Source: Bdellovibrionaceae bacterium UBA6502 | GTDB lineage: Bacteria; Bdellovibrionota; Bdellovibrionia; Bdellovibrionales; UBA840 | DNA: 64,000 bases | Reading direction: 5' to 3' | Assembly: GCA_002436415.1 (NCBI GenBank) | Contig: DJMA01000029.1 | Coordinates: 62,001-126,000 of the forward strand | Shown here: one piece after another, positions 1-8,837 of the stretch | Position numbering within the stretch: position 1 is the first letter of the stretch | Layout of the letters: the number at the start of each line of letters is the position of its first letter | Program-made: the position numbers and the translations under genes | Notes under the pieces: model-generated | The model's database searches: none | The model's input: only the letters and a program-made list of their open reading frames with translations | What the model was told of the DNA's origin: nothing

Positions 1-1108
1 AGAAGCAGGTGTTTTTATAACTTTCGTCTAACCACAGTTTTCCTTTGTGGGCTTCTGCGATAGAGAGGGACACACTTAAACCAAGACCGGTTCCCTTACC
101 TATGGGTTTAGAAGTAAAGAATGGATCGAAGATTTTTTCTTTTACCTCTTTGGATAATCCAGGGCCACAATCAATCACTCGAATCTCTGCCTCAGACTCT
201 GTTTTAGATAATTCCACCCTAATCCATTTGCTCTCATGGTTTACAATGGCATCACAAGCATTTGAAATAAGATTAACCACGATTTGTGATATCTGTACCT
301 GATTACAAACGATTTCAAAGTCCTCTACATCATTTAAATTATGCATGAATAGAACTTTGTTTTTGTGAACCTTCTCTGATGAAAGTTCAAAAGACTCTCT
401 TAGGGTATCAACTAAAGAATATGAATCTGAAATATCCCAATCCCCTTGATGGGCGATTACCTTTAGACCTTTTATAATTTGCGAGATTCGATCCACCATT
501 CTTAACATTCTTTCCGATTTAGCTTTAATATAAGAAAAATCCTTGGCCTTCTTTTCAAATTGTAAGGTCTCGGCATCGGCTGTAATTATCGATAATGGGT
601 TGTTAATCTCATGCACCACTGTGGCGGCCATTTGACCGATGTTGGCTAGTTTTAAATCTTCTTCATGGCGTCGCTCTTGTTCAGTGATGGTCTCTGCTTG
701 GATTCGAACATAATCCTCATGGGCTAACAATGGACTCTGATCTACAAACTGGAGCATGCAATACTTTTGTGAATCTCCAAAGATCGGGCTTAAAATCACC
801 TTCATTGCGAAGTATCTTTTTTCACACTTATAAAAAGGAAATATATCCACTAACTCTGGATGCAATTTGCTACTTAAAATTTGTGACATGCCATCAGAAA
901 AACACAGATCGATTTTTTCATTTAAAATGCTGTTACTCAGTCTTTCTATGCATTCGTTAAGAGGCTTACCAACAGCCTCTGAAGCAGGTGTAGAGATAAA
1001 TGAATTCATTCTATGATTCCAGTAACAAACCTCGTGATCAGAATTTAAAACAATCACTCCGTGATCAAACTGTTCTAATATTTCTGCCTCAAATTCCAAT
1101 GCTCCCAT
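1..1108 (-). CDS. PAS-domain sensor histidine kinase, 3' end cut by window edge
   Basis: Reading the minus strand from an ATG at 1106-1108 gives an open frame that runs off the left edge (about 369 codons). The first ~125 residues look like a PAS-type sensor domain without membrane segments, so the kinase should be cytoplasmic. A HisKA domain follows with H-box VVHEINNPLS (His near residue 165), then an HATPase domain with N-box NLISNACDA, G1 DCGPGLS and G2 GKGTGLGLS. All catalytic boxes are intact. Its ATG overlaps the stop of the CheC-like gene by one base (TAATG), so the two are translationally coupled and the kinase probably phosphorylates the CheY-like receiver of the same operon. Only the last residues are missing. 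Confidence 0.9.
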   Translation of the reverse strand, partial: MGALEFEAEILEQFDHGVIVLNSDHEVCYWNHRMNSFISTPASEAVGKPLNECIERLSNSILNEKIDLCFSDGMSQILSSKLHPELVDIFPFYKCEKRYFAMKVILSPIFGDSQKYCMLQFVDQSPLLAHEDYVRIQAETITEQERRHEEDLKLANIGQMAATVVHEINNPLSIITADAETLQFEKKAKDFSYIKAKSERMLRMVDRISQIIKGLKVIAHQGDWDISDSYSLVDTLRESFELSSEKVHKNKVLFMHNLNDVEDFEIVCNQVQISQIVVNLISNACDAIVNHESKWIRVELSKTESEAEIRVIDCGPGLSKEVKEKIFDPFFTSKPIGKGTGLGLSVSLSIAEAHKGKLWLDESYKNTCF

Positions 1109-1725
1109 TAAGTCGCCTCACCTAACAACTCGTTCATATACGAATCCACCGAGCTCACAAGTTCCACTGCGTTTTTAAAATAGAGAATTAAGCTAATTTT
1201 TCCTAACTCAGTTTCTTCTCCGCGAGACAAGCTAATCTCAAGTCTAAAAATTTGTTTCTCATGTTGGAACTCTTCTGGCGAAAAATATTGAAAAGCATTT
1301 TTGTAAGAAAACTGTGGTGTATAGCTAGTAAAAGTCTTTCCCAAATCATCGACGATAGCTTTTAAGTTATGATTAATTAAAACACTGCCAATCTCCGCAA
1401 GGGCATCTGATTCAATATCAGTAATATAATCAACCGGGATATCTGCATCTAATAAAATTTGGATTAATTTTTTTCCAATTGCAGGCGAAAAAAACAACAT
1501 TGCGATCCCCTCAAAGTCGCCGCTAAATCTTTGCTTTATCCCACAAATTTTGTCATGAATTGCAATTTTGTTTTTGAACTCCCCAAGACTTTCTAGCTTT
1601 AATATTGGCACTGCGAATTTAATCTCCGCTTCAGAACCAGTAAGATCTCCGATCGATACAGACGCCTTACCTAAGCCTCTGTTAAAGGATTCTTTCAAAA
1701 AATCTTCAAAATAGGGGCTAAGCAA
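1108..1725 (-). CDS. CheC-family chemotaxis phosphatase-like protein
   Basis: 205 residues. The stretch DALAEIGS around residue 105 plus a proline 22 residues later reproduces the CheC/FliY signature D-x3-E-x2-N-x22-P, except that the catalytic Asn is Ser. CheC proteins dephosphorylate CheY-P; here the activity may be weak or lost. The start is a TTG (1723-1725) directly after the TAA of the CheY-like gene and in the same frame; an AAAGGGAG Shine-Dalgarno lies 5 nt upstream of the TTG, which supports it, and no nearby ATG exists. It sits between its likely substrate (receiver) and a kinase. Confidence 0.75.
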   Translation of the reverse strand: MLSPYFEDFLKESFNRGLGKASVSIGDLTGSEAEIKFAVPILKLESLGEFKNKIAIHDKICGIKQRFSGDFEGIAMLFFSPAIGKKLIQILLDADIPVDYITDIESDALAEIGSVLINHNLKAIVDDLGKTFTSYTPQFSYKNAFQYFSPEEFQHEKQIFRLEISLSRGEETELGKISLILYFKNAVELVSSVDSYMNELLGEAT

Positions 1726-2079
1726 TTAGGCTCCCTTTTTGAAAGGGGCTATCACTCTCTCAACATCAATGGGCTTTTCCATAAAACCAATTCCAAGATC
1801 AAGGCACTGCTGCTTAATTGCAGCCTGAGCGTTAGCCGTGCATAGATATATATCTCCTGATTGGTCTTGTTTTAAAATCTCTTGGGCAAGCTCGATACCT
1901 GTAATTCCATCCATATTGTAATCAATGATACATAGATCAAAAACATTAGCATCCAATAAGCCCATTGCCTCTTCTCCAGATGCTGCCAATACAAATTCAG
2001 AGTCTTCCAACTCTGCTGATAAAAGCTTTTTTGTCTGCGCCCTAACGGTCATGCTGTCATCAACAATTAAAATCTTCAT
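1726..2079 (-). CDS. CheY-like single-domain response regulator
   Basis: 117 residues forming one receiver domain and no output domain. The acidic pocket (VDD at residues 6-8), the phospho-acceptor Asp (IIDYNMDG, about residue 53), the switch Thr (LCTANA) and the Lys-Pro pair (MEKPID) are all present. It should be phosphorylated by the kinase encoded two genes downstream and relay the signal to a protein partner. A GGAAG ribosome site lies 9 nt before the ATG. First gene of the cheY-like/cheC-like/kinase operon, behind a sigma-28-like promoter at 2109-2135. Confidence 0.9.
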   Translation of the reverse strand: MKILIVDDSMTVRAQTKKLLSAELEDSEFVLAASGEEAMGLLDANVFDLCIIDYNMDGITGIELAQEILKQDQSGDIYLCTANAQAAIKQQCLDLGIGFMEKPIDVERVIAPFKKGA

Positions 2080-2108
2080 AACGAAAAAACTTCCTTTCCC
2101 ACATATAT

Positions 2109-2135
2109 ATATCGGAATTATAGGTAAAAGCTTTT
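2109..2135 (-). promoter_or_regulatory. Sigma-28 (FliA)-like promoter of the CheY/CheC/kinase operon
   Basis: On the minus strand AAAAGCTT, 11 nt spacer, TCCGATAT; the consensus is TAAAGTTT-N11-GCCGATAA. It leaves a leader of about 25 nt with a normal ribosome site. The match and spacing are seen; sigma-28 use is inferred. Confidence 0.6.
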
Positions 2136-2355
2136 CATCAAATTATAAAAATGAACACTTCTGTATCATCTAAATACACCAAATATTCAGAAGAAAATTT
2201 CTCTAATAATCTTAACATTTTGAAAGCTCTAACACGCACTTGACTGATGCTGCGATCTAGATTTTACAAAGATATAATTAAGGGATTTTAGATTTATTTT
2301 TGATACAAAGTTTAAGCTATCTTGAACCAGCTTTTTAAACCTCTTCACAAGGAAA

Positions 2356-5300
2356 TTAAAAAATTGAAAGGCTCATAAGCTTGCCATTAAAACTAATCAG
2401 CAGCTTATCTTCTATTACTCTTAGGGAAAAGGCTTTTTTTCCTTTTTCATCAAAGGCTCCGACTAAACTTAAAGGACTCGCCTGGTTGCAATCAATTTTA
2501 TAAACTCGATAAATGTCATCAGCTTCTAACTTTGAATAAATAAACACCCCTGCCCCTGCCGATAAAAGTTCTTCCGAACCTAAATCTTTGCCTATGTCTC
2601 TTTTTGTAGAAGCATTCACACAACTAAAGGTCCCTAAGTCTGTCTTTACAACGGCGGCCGAATAATCTGTTGCACGAATCTCTGCTACACCTTCTGGAAC
2701 AGAAGCCCAAGCTTCGATTTGCGCAAAATCCAAAGTCCCCCTAGCCAGTTGGTTTGCCACACTATAAACACATTCTCTCTTGTATGGATCACAAATTGGT
2801 TCGCCGTTAATAAAGTTCATAGTCAAATCAACATTTCCTGAGTTTGAAAGCATCTTCATAGTTTCTGGATAAATCATCCAATTAGATAGGTATCCAAATG
2901 ATCGATGAAAGCCAGAACTAGAAGGCAGACCAAAGAGATAACTATTGCGGTCATAATCATTTCCAAGGCCAACTGTTGGGTCGGCTAGCTTTTGAAAGGT
3001 ATCTCCATCCCAACTATAAATCTCGCCCAAATCAGTTGAAAATTCATAAACAAGAAACACAAATTTGTCTTTTAGAGCAACAACATGGTCAGGGTTTATG
3101 GCCGGAATCGTGTAACTTGAAAGTAAGGTCGATAATTTTATTGGGTTTTCTACATCATTGGGATCCAGTTTGTATATTTCACCAAAAGTATCAACAACTA
3201 AAATATTTGTTGCATTCACTACCACTGAGCGACTGCTATTATCGATAGAAATACTCCCATCTGCTGGGCCAATGTTTTTGGTGTTGGCTAATGTTCCATC
3301 TGTATAGTATGGCTTTCCAGATGGATTGGGGAAAACAAAAACATTGGTATCGTATTCAAAATCATAATTTTGCAAGGCACTTATATTTATCGAGCCATGT
3401 CTTGCAATAGCTAGTTTAGAAGCAAGCGTTGATGCTTTTGCTATCGAATAAACGTTGTAAGTAACAGGATTAGAATCAAGGGAGCGGAAAAAATAATAGT
3501 CTTTTGTTTCTCCGTAAAAATCTATGCTTGTTGGCTCATCGATACCCGTGACTTTGTTTGTACCAGCAAGTGTTCCGTCGGTAATATAAACTTGAATGAT
3601 CCCATCCATATCAAAAGAAAAAAGCCACTCATTTCTGTCTTTTGAATAATGAAGAACTTTTGGGTTTCTTACCTTTAAACCCGCAAGGGCTTTACTTAAT
3701 ATTACTTGTGAATAATCGTCAGTTTTAATACTTACAACTTGATCAGAATTAAGATCAACGCTTTTAACCGTTACAAAATATCCTTGGCCTAGCATGCCTT
3801 GTGCAGGAGCTAGAGTGTCTTTTTTACTTAAACTAGTATTCATAACCGGAATGAGTTGATTGTCAGTTGTAAGCTCAAACAACTGATTTGGCCTACCAAC
3901 ATCCGATGCTGTAGTTAAAATTTTTCCATTGATCTCAAAAAAATTGTCAGTGAGTAGGAAGGTATAGTCAGTGCTAAAGTTAGACTGCATTTTTATTTTC
4001 GTCATTAAACCAGTAGAGTCTATCTTTATAATATAGAACTCTCCCCCTATATCTAAATAGGAGTAAAAGGTATCATTGATCGTAGTTGGAGAAAAAGTTG
4101 ACCAACTATTACTAGGTCCAACATTAAAATCTTCAATTATATTCACATTGCCAGCTTCATCTACCAAATAGGCTTCTCTACCAAGCGTAGCATTGCTACC
4201 GATAAAAACTACAAAATTTGCAAAGCTGTAGTACTGACTGGTAGTGTCGACCAATGTAGAAATGTCGGCGATTTCTAATGGACTTGGGTTTGCATTATCA
4301 ATTTTATAAATCTTATCTGTATCAACAATAATGATATTTCCGTTTTTTAACTTCCCCATCCAGCGAGCATCAATACCGCTATCAGCAACAGTGCTACCAT
4401 CAAAGCTTACTACATTTAAACTGGCATCGATCCAATAAGAAATATTATTCAAATCTACTGGTGCGCTCATCGAACTGGTAATATCGCATTGATCACTTGC
4501 AAGCTCAGAGATGCTTGCGTTTTCAATGACGAAGCATTTATAAACTGAAGAGGCATTTAATCCAAAATATAAAAATTTTCCATTAATATAGTGACCAAAG
4601 CCAGATGAAAAAATAGGAAGATGGTGACCACTTCCAGGGTTTATATCACCTAAAAAACTGGTACCTGCAGATGTTCCATCTGATATGTAATAGTTTGTGC
4701 CCTGTTCAGAGGTACTGATATTCATCAAGAAAAAATCAGGTCCACTCTCTACAAACTCATACTTAATGTTGGTGTTAGAAATAGCTACTTCGACTAACCT
4801 GCTAATGGCTTCCGTACCCTCTGCACTGGCATCCGTTTTCCATAACCACAAATAGCCATCCGTATGTACTGCCAAAAAATATACGGTATTCTTAAAGGAG
4901 TAAAAAAAGTTACTATCACTTAAAAAATAAGGACTACTATTAGTTCCTCTCCTGTGAGCACCAACCACGCCAAAATCATGAATTAATACTTCTTCATCGC
5001 TATAGGGATCAGTTGTTGAATACAATTTTGAAGAATTACCATAGTTGTTGTAAAGACTAAGATGACGTCCTCCAAAACTTTGATACTTAGAAATTACTTC
5101 TGTTGAAGAGACAAAGTTTGAGCTCTCACTAGTGCCTTTGGTTTTAATATACCGACCATCACGGGTTTTCAATACTAGATAATCATCAATATAAGCATGA
5201 AACTGCAAATAGGAGGGCTCTTCATCGGCATCAAAGGAGCTAATGTACTCAGCGCCTTGGGCTTTAAAAATTTGTCGATAATCTACACTCTCAAGACTAC

Positions 5301-5700
5301 TAGCCATGGAAGTTATGGATTTTCCCTCCGCTACTTTGATTCCGTCAGATTGTATCTCAAAACCAATCTCCGAAAATGGGGCTTTGTACACATGCACTTT
5401 ATATTTTAAGCCTTTTTCTATTTCCTCTACTTGGTATTCGACGGATGCATTTTCGAAACTTACTAAGTTTTTAAGATTACTTTCAAATTCGACAGCTTCA
5501 CTAAAATTAACTTCCCATGATATTGGTAAGCTGTTAACTATACTTTCTTGGCCATCTGCCTTCAAGATAGAAAAGCTGACCTTTTGCTGGTCTGAATTAG
5601 GTCTATCAGTAAGACTAGCAAAGTCATTCACCCCTGAAAAACAGGAAGTCATCACTAAGAGACTTAACAAACTTGCTAATCGAAAAAAAATACGCGCCAT
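2356..5700 (-). CDS. Large exported lipoprotein with TDGT-x-GT repeats
   Basis: 1114 residues. The N-terminus is a lipoprotein signal peptide (hydrophobic run then VMTSC, Cys at residue 20). The body carries scattered copies of a degenerate WxTDGTxxGT repeat (WKTDASAEGT, ISDGTSAGT, ITDGTLAGT, YTDGTLANT), the type of repeat that builds beta-propeller or ELWxTDGTxxGT proteins. No catalytic motif was recognised; a surface or periplasmic binding or structural role is likely. The ATG at 5700 has no ribosome site and lies 7 nt from a perfect sigma-28 -10 box, so translation may be leaderless. Stop codon TAA is followed by no clear terminator. Confidence 0.85.
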   Translation of the reverse strand: MARIFFRLASLLSLLVMTSCFSGVNDFASLTDRPNSDQQKVSFSILKADGQESIVNSLPISWEVNFSEAVEFESNLKNLVSFENASVEYQVEEIEKGLKYKVHVYKAPFSEIGFEIQSDGIKVAEGKSITSMASSLESVDYRQIFKAQGAEYISSFDADEEPSYLQFHAYIDDYLVLKTRDGRYIKTKGTSESSNFVSSTEVISKYQSFGGRHLSLYNNYGNSSKLYSTTDPYSDEEVLIHDFGVVGAHRRGTNSSPYFLSDSNFFYSFKNTVYFLAVHTDGYLWLWKTDASAEGTEAISRLVEVAISNTNIKYEFVESGPDFFLMNISTSEQGTNYYISDGTSAGTSFLGDINPGSGHHLPIFSSGFGHYINGKFLYFGLNASSVYKCFVIENASISELASDQCDITSSMSAPVDLNNISYWIDASLNVVSFDGSTVADSGIDARWMGKLKNGNIIIVDTDKIYKIDNANPSPLEIADISTLVDTTSQYYSFANFVVFIGSNATLGREAYLVDEAGNVNIIEDFNVGPSNSWSTFSPTTINDTFYSYLDIGGEFYIIKIDSTGLMTKIKMQSNFSTDYTFLLTDNFFEINGKILTTASDVGRPNQLFELTTDNQLIPVMNTSLSKKDTLAPAQGMLGQGYFVTVKSVDLNSDQVVSIKTDDYSQVILSKALAGLKVRNPKVLHYSKDRNEWLFSFDMDGIIQVYITDGTLAGTNKVTGIDEPTSIDFYGETKDYYFFRSLDSNPVTYNVYSIAKASTLASKLAIARHGSINISALQNYDFEYDTNVFVFPNPSGKPYYTDGTLANTKNIGPADGSISIDNSSRSVVVNATNILVVDTFGEIYKLDPNDVENPIKLSTLLSSYTIPAINPDHVVALKDKFVFLVYEFSTDLGEIYSWDGDTFQKLADPTVGLGNDYDRNSYLFGLPSSSGFHRSFGYLSNWMIYPETMKMLSNSGNVDLTMNFINGEPICDPYKRECVYSVANQLARGTLDFAQIEAWASVPEGVAEIRATDYSAAVVKTDLGTFSCVNASTKRDIGKDLGSEELLSAGAGVFIYSKLEADDIYRVYKIDCNQASPLSLVGAFDEKGKKAFSLRVIEDKLLISFNGKLMSLSIF

Positions 5701-5707
5701 ACTAAGC

Positions 5708-5735
5708 TTATCGGCTTAAACAGGTAAAGCACATT
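5708..5735 (-). promoter_or_regulatory. Sigma-28-like -10 box adjoining the start of the 1114-residue lipoprotein
   Basis: Minus strand GCCGATAA at 5708-5715 is a perfect FliA -10 element; the -35 is poor (best candidate TAATGTGC at a spacing two bases too long). The -10 ends 7 nt before the ATG, which would put transcription start at or next to the A of the ATG. Confidence 0.5.
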
Positions 5736-5892
5736 AGTAAAATCAGCTTTTTTTCTGAAATTGTATTAGATTGATTCAAGAATATTACCAAATAGGATTT
5801 ACTCTTTGTGTGCTAACTAAATTCTAAATAGCATTTCATTTTGTAAAACATTTTATATTTATAGAGAAATCCGTCTTAAACTAAGAGCCCAA

Positions 5893-7224
5893 TTAAGGCT
5901 CTTCGACATAATATCTTCCAGGACAAGATTTTTTGGTGTTTACATTAGGGTCCCAATCAGGATCAAGCTCTAGAGGCTCCGCCTTTTCAAAAGTTGGTTT
6001 TGCCGGGTTTTCACCTCTAACAAACCTTGCCAAAACATATTCATTAAACTTTCTGAAGTTCTCCCTTTGTACGTTATAGGCTTGGGTGTCTAAGCCACTG
6101 CTGCCACCTTCCTTAAACTCTTTATCCCATGGCTCGATATAGCGCATACCCATTTGCACAGCCATATCTAAGAGAGATGAGTAATCACATTCACCAACTC
6201 GCAAGGGCTGAGTTGAGTTTGCGCCAACCTGTCCATAAACATCACCGCGAAAGTCCGTCATGCCTTGTGCAAGTTCCTGCTCTTCGTCTTTACCAAAAAG
6301 CCACCACATCGCCGCGCCAACTCTTTTACCAGTTCTAGGGTCATCGTATAATTCATTAATGGCCTCCAAAGGAATGTCCGCTCTATCAATGATAGTATGA
6401 AGCTCTAATGCCACGGCTCGATCCTCAAATGCTTGGGCAAAGATTACTGCGGCCTCCTTCATTGCGTACTTCCATGTTTCTTTAGAAAGTCCCTGAGAAG
6501 TTAATGGGCTCCAATCCATTCGATCATTAGGATTAAAGTTCCCATTAAAATGCCCTTCGATACCATTACCTGTCGCTTGAGGAACATAAATCATCTTTAG
6601 ATTTTTATCTGCCTTGTATTTCTTAGCCAACTCACTAGCAAGTTCTTCAAGCTCTGCCAGATAATTATCATCCCATCCCTTTGGCATACTTTGACAAAGG
6701 TTAGAACGAAATTTAATGGTCCACTTGGCAATGTCTGAACGTCCATCCATCCATGCAGGATAGCCAGAATCTCCTCGCTCTCCACAACCCGCAGAAATAG
6801 CAAGTGTGTAGTAAAAATCTTTGTTTCCTTTATTCTGATTTATGATTGCGATTTTTTCATCGATGCTAGAAAAATCAAATTGATCATCTCTAGGTTCAAC
6901 TTCATTCCATGTCACCCGAATCAAAACCCCATTAGATTGTTCATGTTTAACAACCGGGTTGTTAGTATTAGAGCCACTTAAATTAGAAGAATAAACACCG
7001 AGAGGTTTCATTACTTCAGGGTTTTCTGGCAAAGAAGGTTCTTCTTCCTCATCTCCTCCACCGTCTCCAGGAACCTGACCGCTAGAATTATCTACTTCAC
7101 CAACGCCAAAGGCTTCCACTTTTTGCGCAGAGATTTCTCCGCAGTTTTGATAGCCAATAATGATGATCGTCATAGTTATGAGAAGACTTACTTTTTCTAA
7201 AAACATCTGCATTTTAGAACGCAT
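5893..7224 (-). CDS. Exported glycoside-hydrolase-like (TIM-barrel) protein with YQNC signal motif
   Basis: 443 residues. The ATG at 7224 is preferred over an upstream one at 7242 because GAGGAAGGGG sits 6 nt before it. Residues 1-28 form a signal peptide ending GYQNC, followed by a Gly/Glu-rich linker. The body has RVTWNEVEPRDDQFDFSSID, typical of the second strand of clan A glycosidases (GH42/GH5-like), then a long alpha/beta barrel region with conserved Trp/Glu residues (IEGHFNG, MRYIEPWDKEF). The exact family and substrate are unknown; a role in cutting prey or environmental polysaccharide is inference. Driven by a sigma-28-like promoter at 7274-7300. Confidence 0.65.
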   Translation of the reverse strand: MRSKMQMFLEKVSLLITMTIIIIGYQNCGEISAQKVEAFGVGEVDNSSGQVPGDGGGDEEEEPSLPENPEVMKPLGVYSSNLSGSNTNNPVVKHEQSNGVLIRVTWNEVEPRDDQFDFSSIDEKIAIINQNKGNKDFYYTLAISAGCGERGDSGYPAWMDGRSDIAKWTIKFRSNLCQSMPKGWDDNYLAELEELASELAKKYKADKNLKMIYVPQATGNGIEGHFNGNFNPNDRMDWSPLTSQGLSKETWKYAMKEAAVIFAQAFEDRAVALELHTIIDRADIPLEAINELYDDPRTGKRVGAAMWWLFGKDEEQELAQGMTDFRGDVYGQVGANSTQPLRVGECDYSSLLDMAVQMGMRYIEPWDKEFKEGGSSGLDTQAYNVQRENFRKFNEYVLARFVRGENPAKPTFEKAEPLELDPDWDPNVNTKKSCPGRYYVEEP

Positions 7225-7273
7225 TAAAAGCCCCTTCCTCATTTTTGAAAATTATTTGAAGTCCTATAATGAT

Positions 7274-7300
7274 ATATCGGAAACAAGATATGTTTGTTTA
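7274..7300 (-). promoter_or_regulatory. Sigma-28-like promoter of the glycosidase-like YQNC gene
   Basis: Minus strand TAAACAAA, 11 nt, TCCGATAT, about 50 nt upstream of the chosen ATG. It agrees with TAAAGTTT-N11-GCCGATAA in spacing and in most core bases. Confidence 0.6.
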
Positions 7301-7393
7301 AGCCCAAATTAAATTTCTAATGTGATTTGGAATAAGACGTTTCAAAGTGATACGTTCTTTGCAGGAGCTGTAGAGTATATCGTCATGAAAAGA

Positions 7394-7418
7394 AAAAGGA
7401 GTCCTTAAGACTCCTTTT
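7394..7418 (-). terminator. Intrinsic terminator of the thiol peroxidase gene
   Basis: Perfect 10-bp stem AAAAGGAGTC/GACTCCTTTT with a 5-nt loop. On the minus strand it is followed by TTTTTCTTTT, so it ends minus-strand transcription. Confidence 0.75.
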
Positions 7419-7476
7419 GGTTTGAGCAGTAAATTTAGCCTGCTCTACTCGATTCGATTTGTTCTTTTAAAAAAAT

Positions 7477-8067
7477 CTATTTCTTTTTTGCTAGGTCATT
7501 TGCCACAGCAATGGCTTTGTCCATATTGGGCAACTCAGTTAACTCAGGTACAAACTGCATATAGCGAATTACACCTTCTTTATCTACTACCATAACACCT
7601 CTTGCTAACAAACCATTGTCGATAATTAACAAGCCAGACTCTTTACCAAAAGCAGCTTCCTTAAAGTCTGAGTAGTAAGTTATATTTTCAAGCTTTGCCT
7701 CTTTAGCAAAACGGGCTTGAGCCATTGGTAAATCGCGACTAATGCTAACCCTCTTAACTGATGGGTGAATTTTTTTGCTCTCTCCCAAAATATGAGTTTG
7801 CTCTTCACAAACTGTAGTATCAACGGAAGGCACAACATTTATCAATGTTACTTGCCCTTCAAATTCTTCTGGATTAGCAATTCCTTTAGTAAATTTAGAA
7901 ATACTTTCTCCGGTCTTGATTGGCTTCGTCTTATCAAAAAGTTTTAACTTCTTTCCTTTTACACTAACCTCTGTGCCGGGTTTGATCTCTTTTTGGCTAA
8001 CTTTATAGCTTGGTTTACTTACACAAGCACTTAAGAATAAACTAGATATTAAAATGATGATTTTCAT
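7477..8067 (-). CDS. tpx: Lipoprotein thiol peroxidase (Tpx-type peroxiredoxin) lacking the resolving cysteine
   Basis: 196 residues from the ATG at 8067, which has AAGGGGA upstream; an in-frame upstream start at 8172 has no support. A lipobox (FLSAC, Cys about residue 15) predicts a membrane-anchored periplasmic form, whereas E. coli Tpx is soluble. The peroxidatic motif PSVDTTVCEEQT is intact. The segment equivalent to E. coli SADLPFAQSRFCG reads SRDLPMAQARFAK, so the resolving Cys is Ala. The only cysteines are the lipid-modified one and the peroxidatic one, making this a 1-Cys enzyme that would need another thiol as reductant. Monocistronic between two terminators. Confidence 0.88.
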   Translation of the reverse strand: MKIIILISSLFLSACVSKPSYKVSQKEIKPGTEVSVKGKKLKLFDKTKPIKTGESISKFTKGIANPEEFEGQVTLINVVPSVDTTVCEEQTHILGESKKIHPSVKRVSISRDLPMAQARFAKEAKLENITYYSDFKEAAFGKESGLLIIDNGLLARGVMVVDKEGVIRYMQFVPELTELPNMDKAIAVANDLAKKK

Positions 8068-8134
8068 GGATGTCCCCTTTATGAGGACCAAATTGTAGGA
8101 TGCTTTCCCAAAAACACCAAGGTTTAAAAAGCAA

Positions 8135-8162
8135 AAAGCTCTGATTGGTTTATCAGAGCTTT
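8135..8162 (-). terminator. Intrinsic terminator downstream of the 134-residue secreted protein
   Basis: 11-bp perfect stem AAAGCTCTGAT/ATCAGAGCTTT, 6-nt loop, and TTTTT on the minus strand. It separates the 8187-8591 gene from tpx. Confidence 0.75.
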
Positions 8163-8186
8163 GTTTCTTCAATAAAAAGTTTGTTT

Positions 8187-8591
8187 TTAACGCAGTTGAC
8201 TAGAACCAATGCTATTTTTTAAGACTTTGAAATTGTCAGAGATTAAGTTTGATACATTTTCATTACAGAAACCTGTTTTAGACTTAGCCGTCTTAGGCGA
8301 AGCACTCTTATGTAGAATTAGGTTTTTATTATCCTTTGCCTTCTCGCAAATCTCTGCTTTTTTCACTGACTCTGAAATAATCTGAATGATGGCTTTTTGA
8401 AAAGAATTAATTTTCAGCTTCTTTTGGTTTAGCATCAGGTTTTGGTTTTCAATGTCTACCGTCAACAATCCCTTTTCAATGCCTATGGAGTTTATTTTTT
8501 CATTGGCACTTACATAACGAACCTTTTGGCTGTTCGCAAATAGACTGATACTAAATAGTAATCCCAAAATTGATAGAAAAATGTTTTTCAT
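8187..8591 (-). CDS. Small secreted protein of unknown function
   Basis: 134 residues with a clear signal peptide (MKNIFLSILGLLFSISLFANS, cut after Ala-Asn). The mature part is Lys/Asn/Ser-rich with two cysteines (AEICEKA and KTGFCNE) that could form a disulphide in the periplasm. No family recognised. It is followed by its own terminator and stands alone. Confidence 0.7.
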   Translation of the reverse strand: MKNIFLSILGLLFSISLFANSQKVRYVSANEKINSIGIEKGLLTVDIENQNLMLNQKKLKINSFQKAIIQIISESVKKAEICEKAKDNKNLILHKSASPKTAKSKTGFCNENVSNLISDNFKVLKNSIGSSQLR

Positions 8592-8683
8592 TTTATACTC
8601 TCTTTTTTTCTGTTACTGAATTTTATTGCAATGCCTATACCAGCTTAAATCAAATACAATCTGCATAAGAGATTCAACTTATG

Positions 8684-8710
8684 TTAAGTGTAAAGAAAGC
8701 TAACACTTAA
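8684..8710. repeat. Inverted repeat between the 8187-8591 gene and the SCO1 gene
   Basis: TTAAGTGT and ACACTTAA, 8 bp perfect with an 11-nt centre. It could be an operator for the 8591 gene or a weak terminator for SCO1; no U-tract is present. Confidence 0.4.
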
Positions 8711-8837
8711 AAATGAATACTTTTTCTTTATTTTCAATAACTTAGAAACTTAGCCGGAAAAACCCCTAGGCTTTCACACGGAGCACGGCGTAGAAGAATA
8801 CCAATTTTATATTTATTAATAGGCCTGCATTAAGGGC

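Noticed and set aside
5306..5719. Long plus-strand ORF opposite the start of the 1114-residue lipoprotein
   Set aside because: Purely antisense to a gene with a clear signal peptide and repeats; the translation has no domain and no ribosome site.
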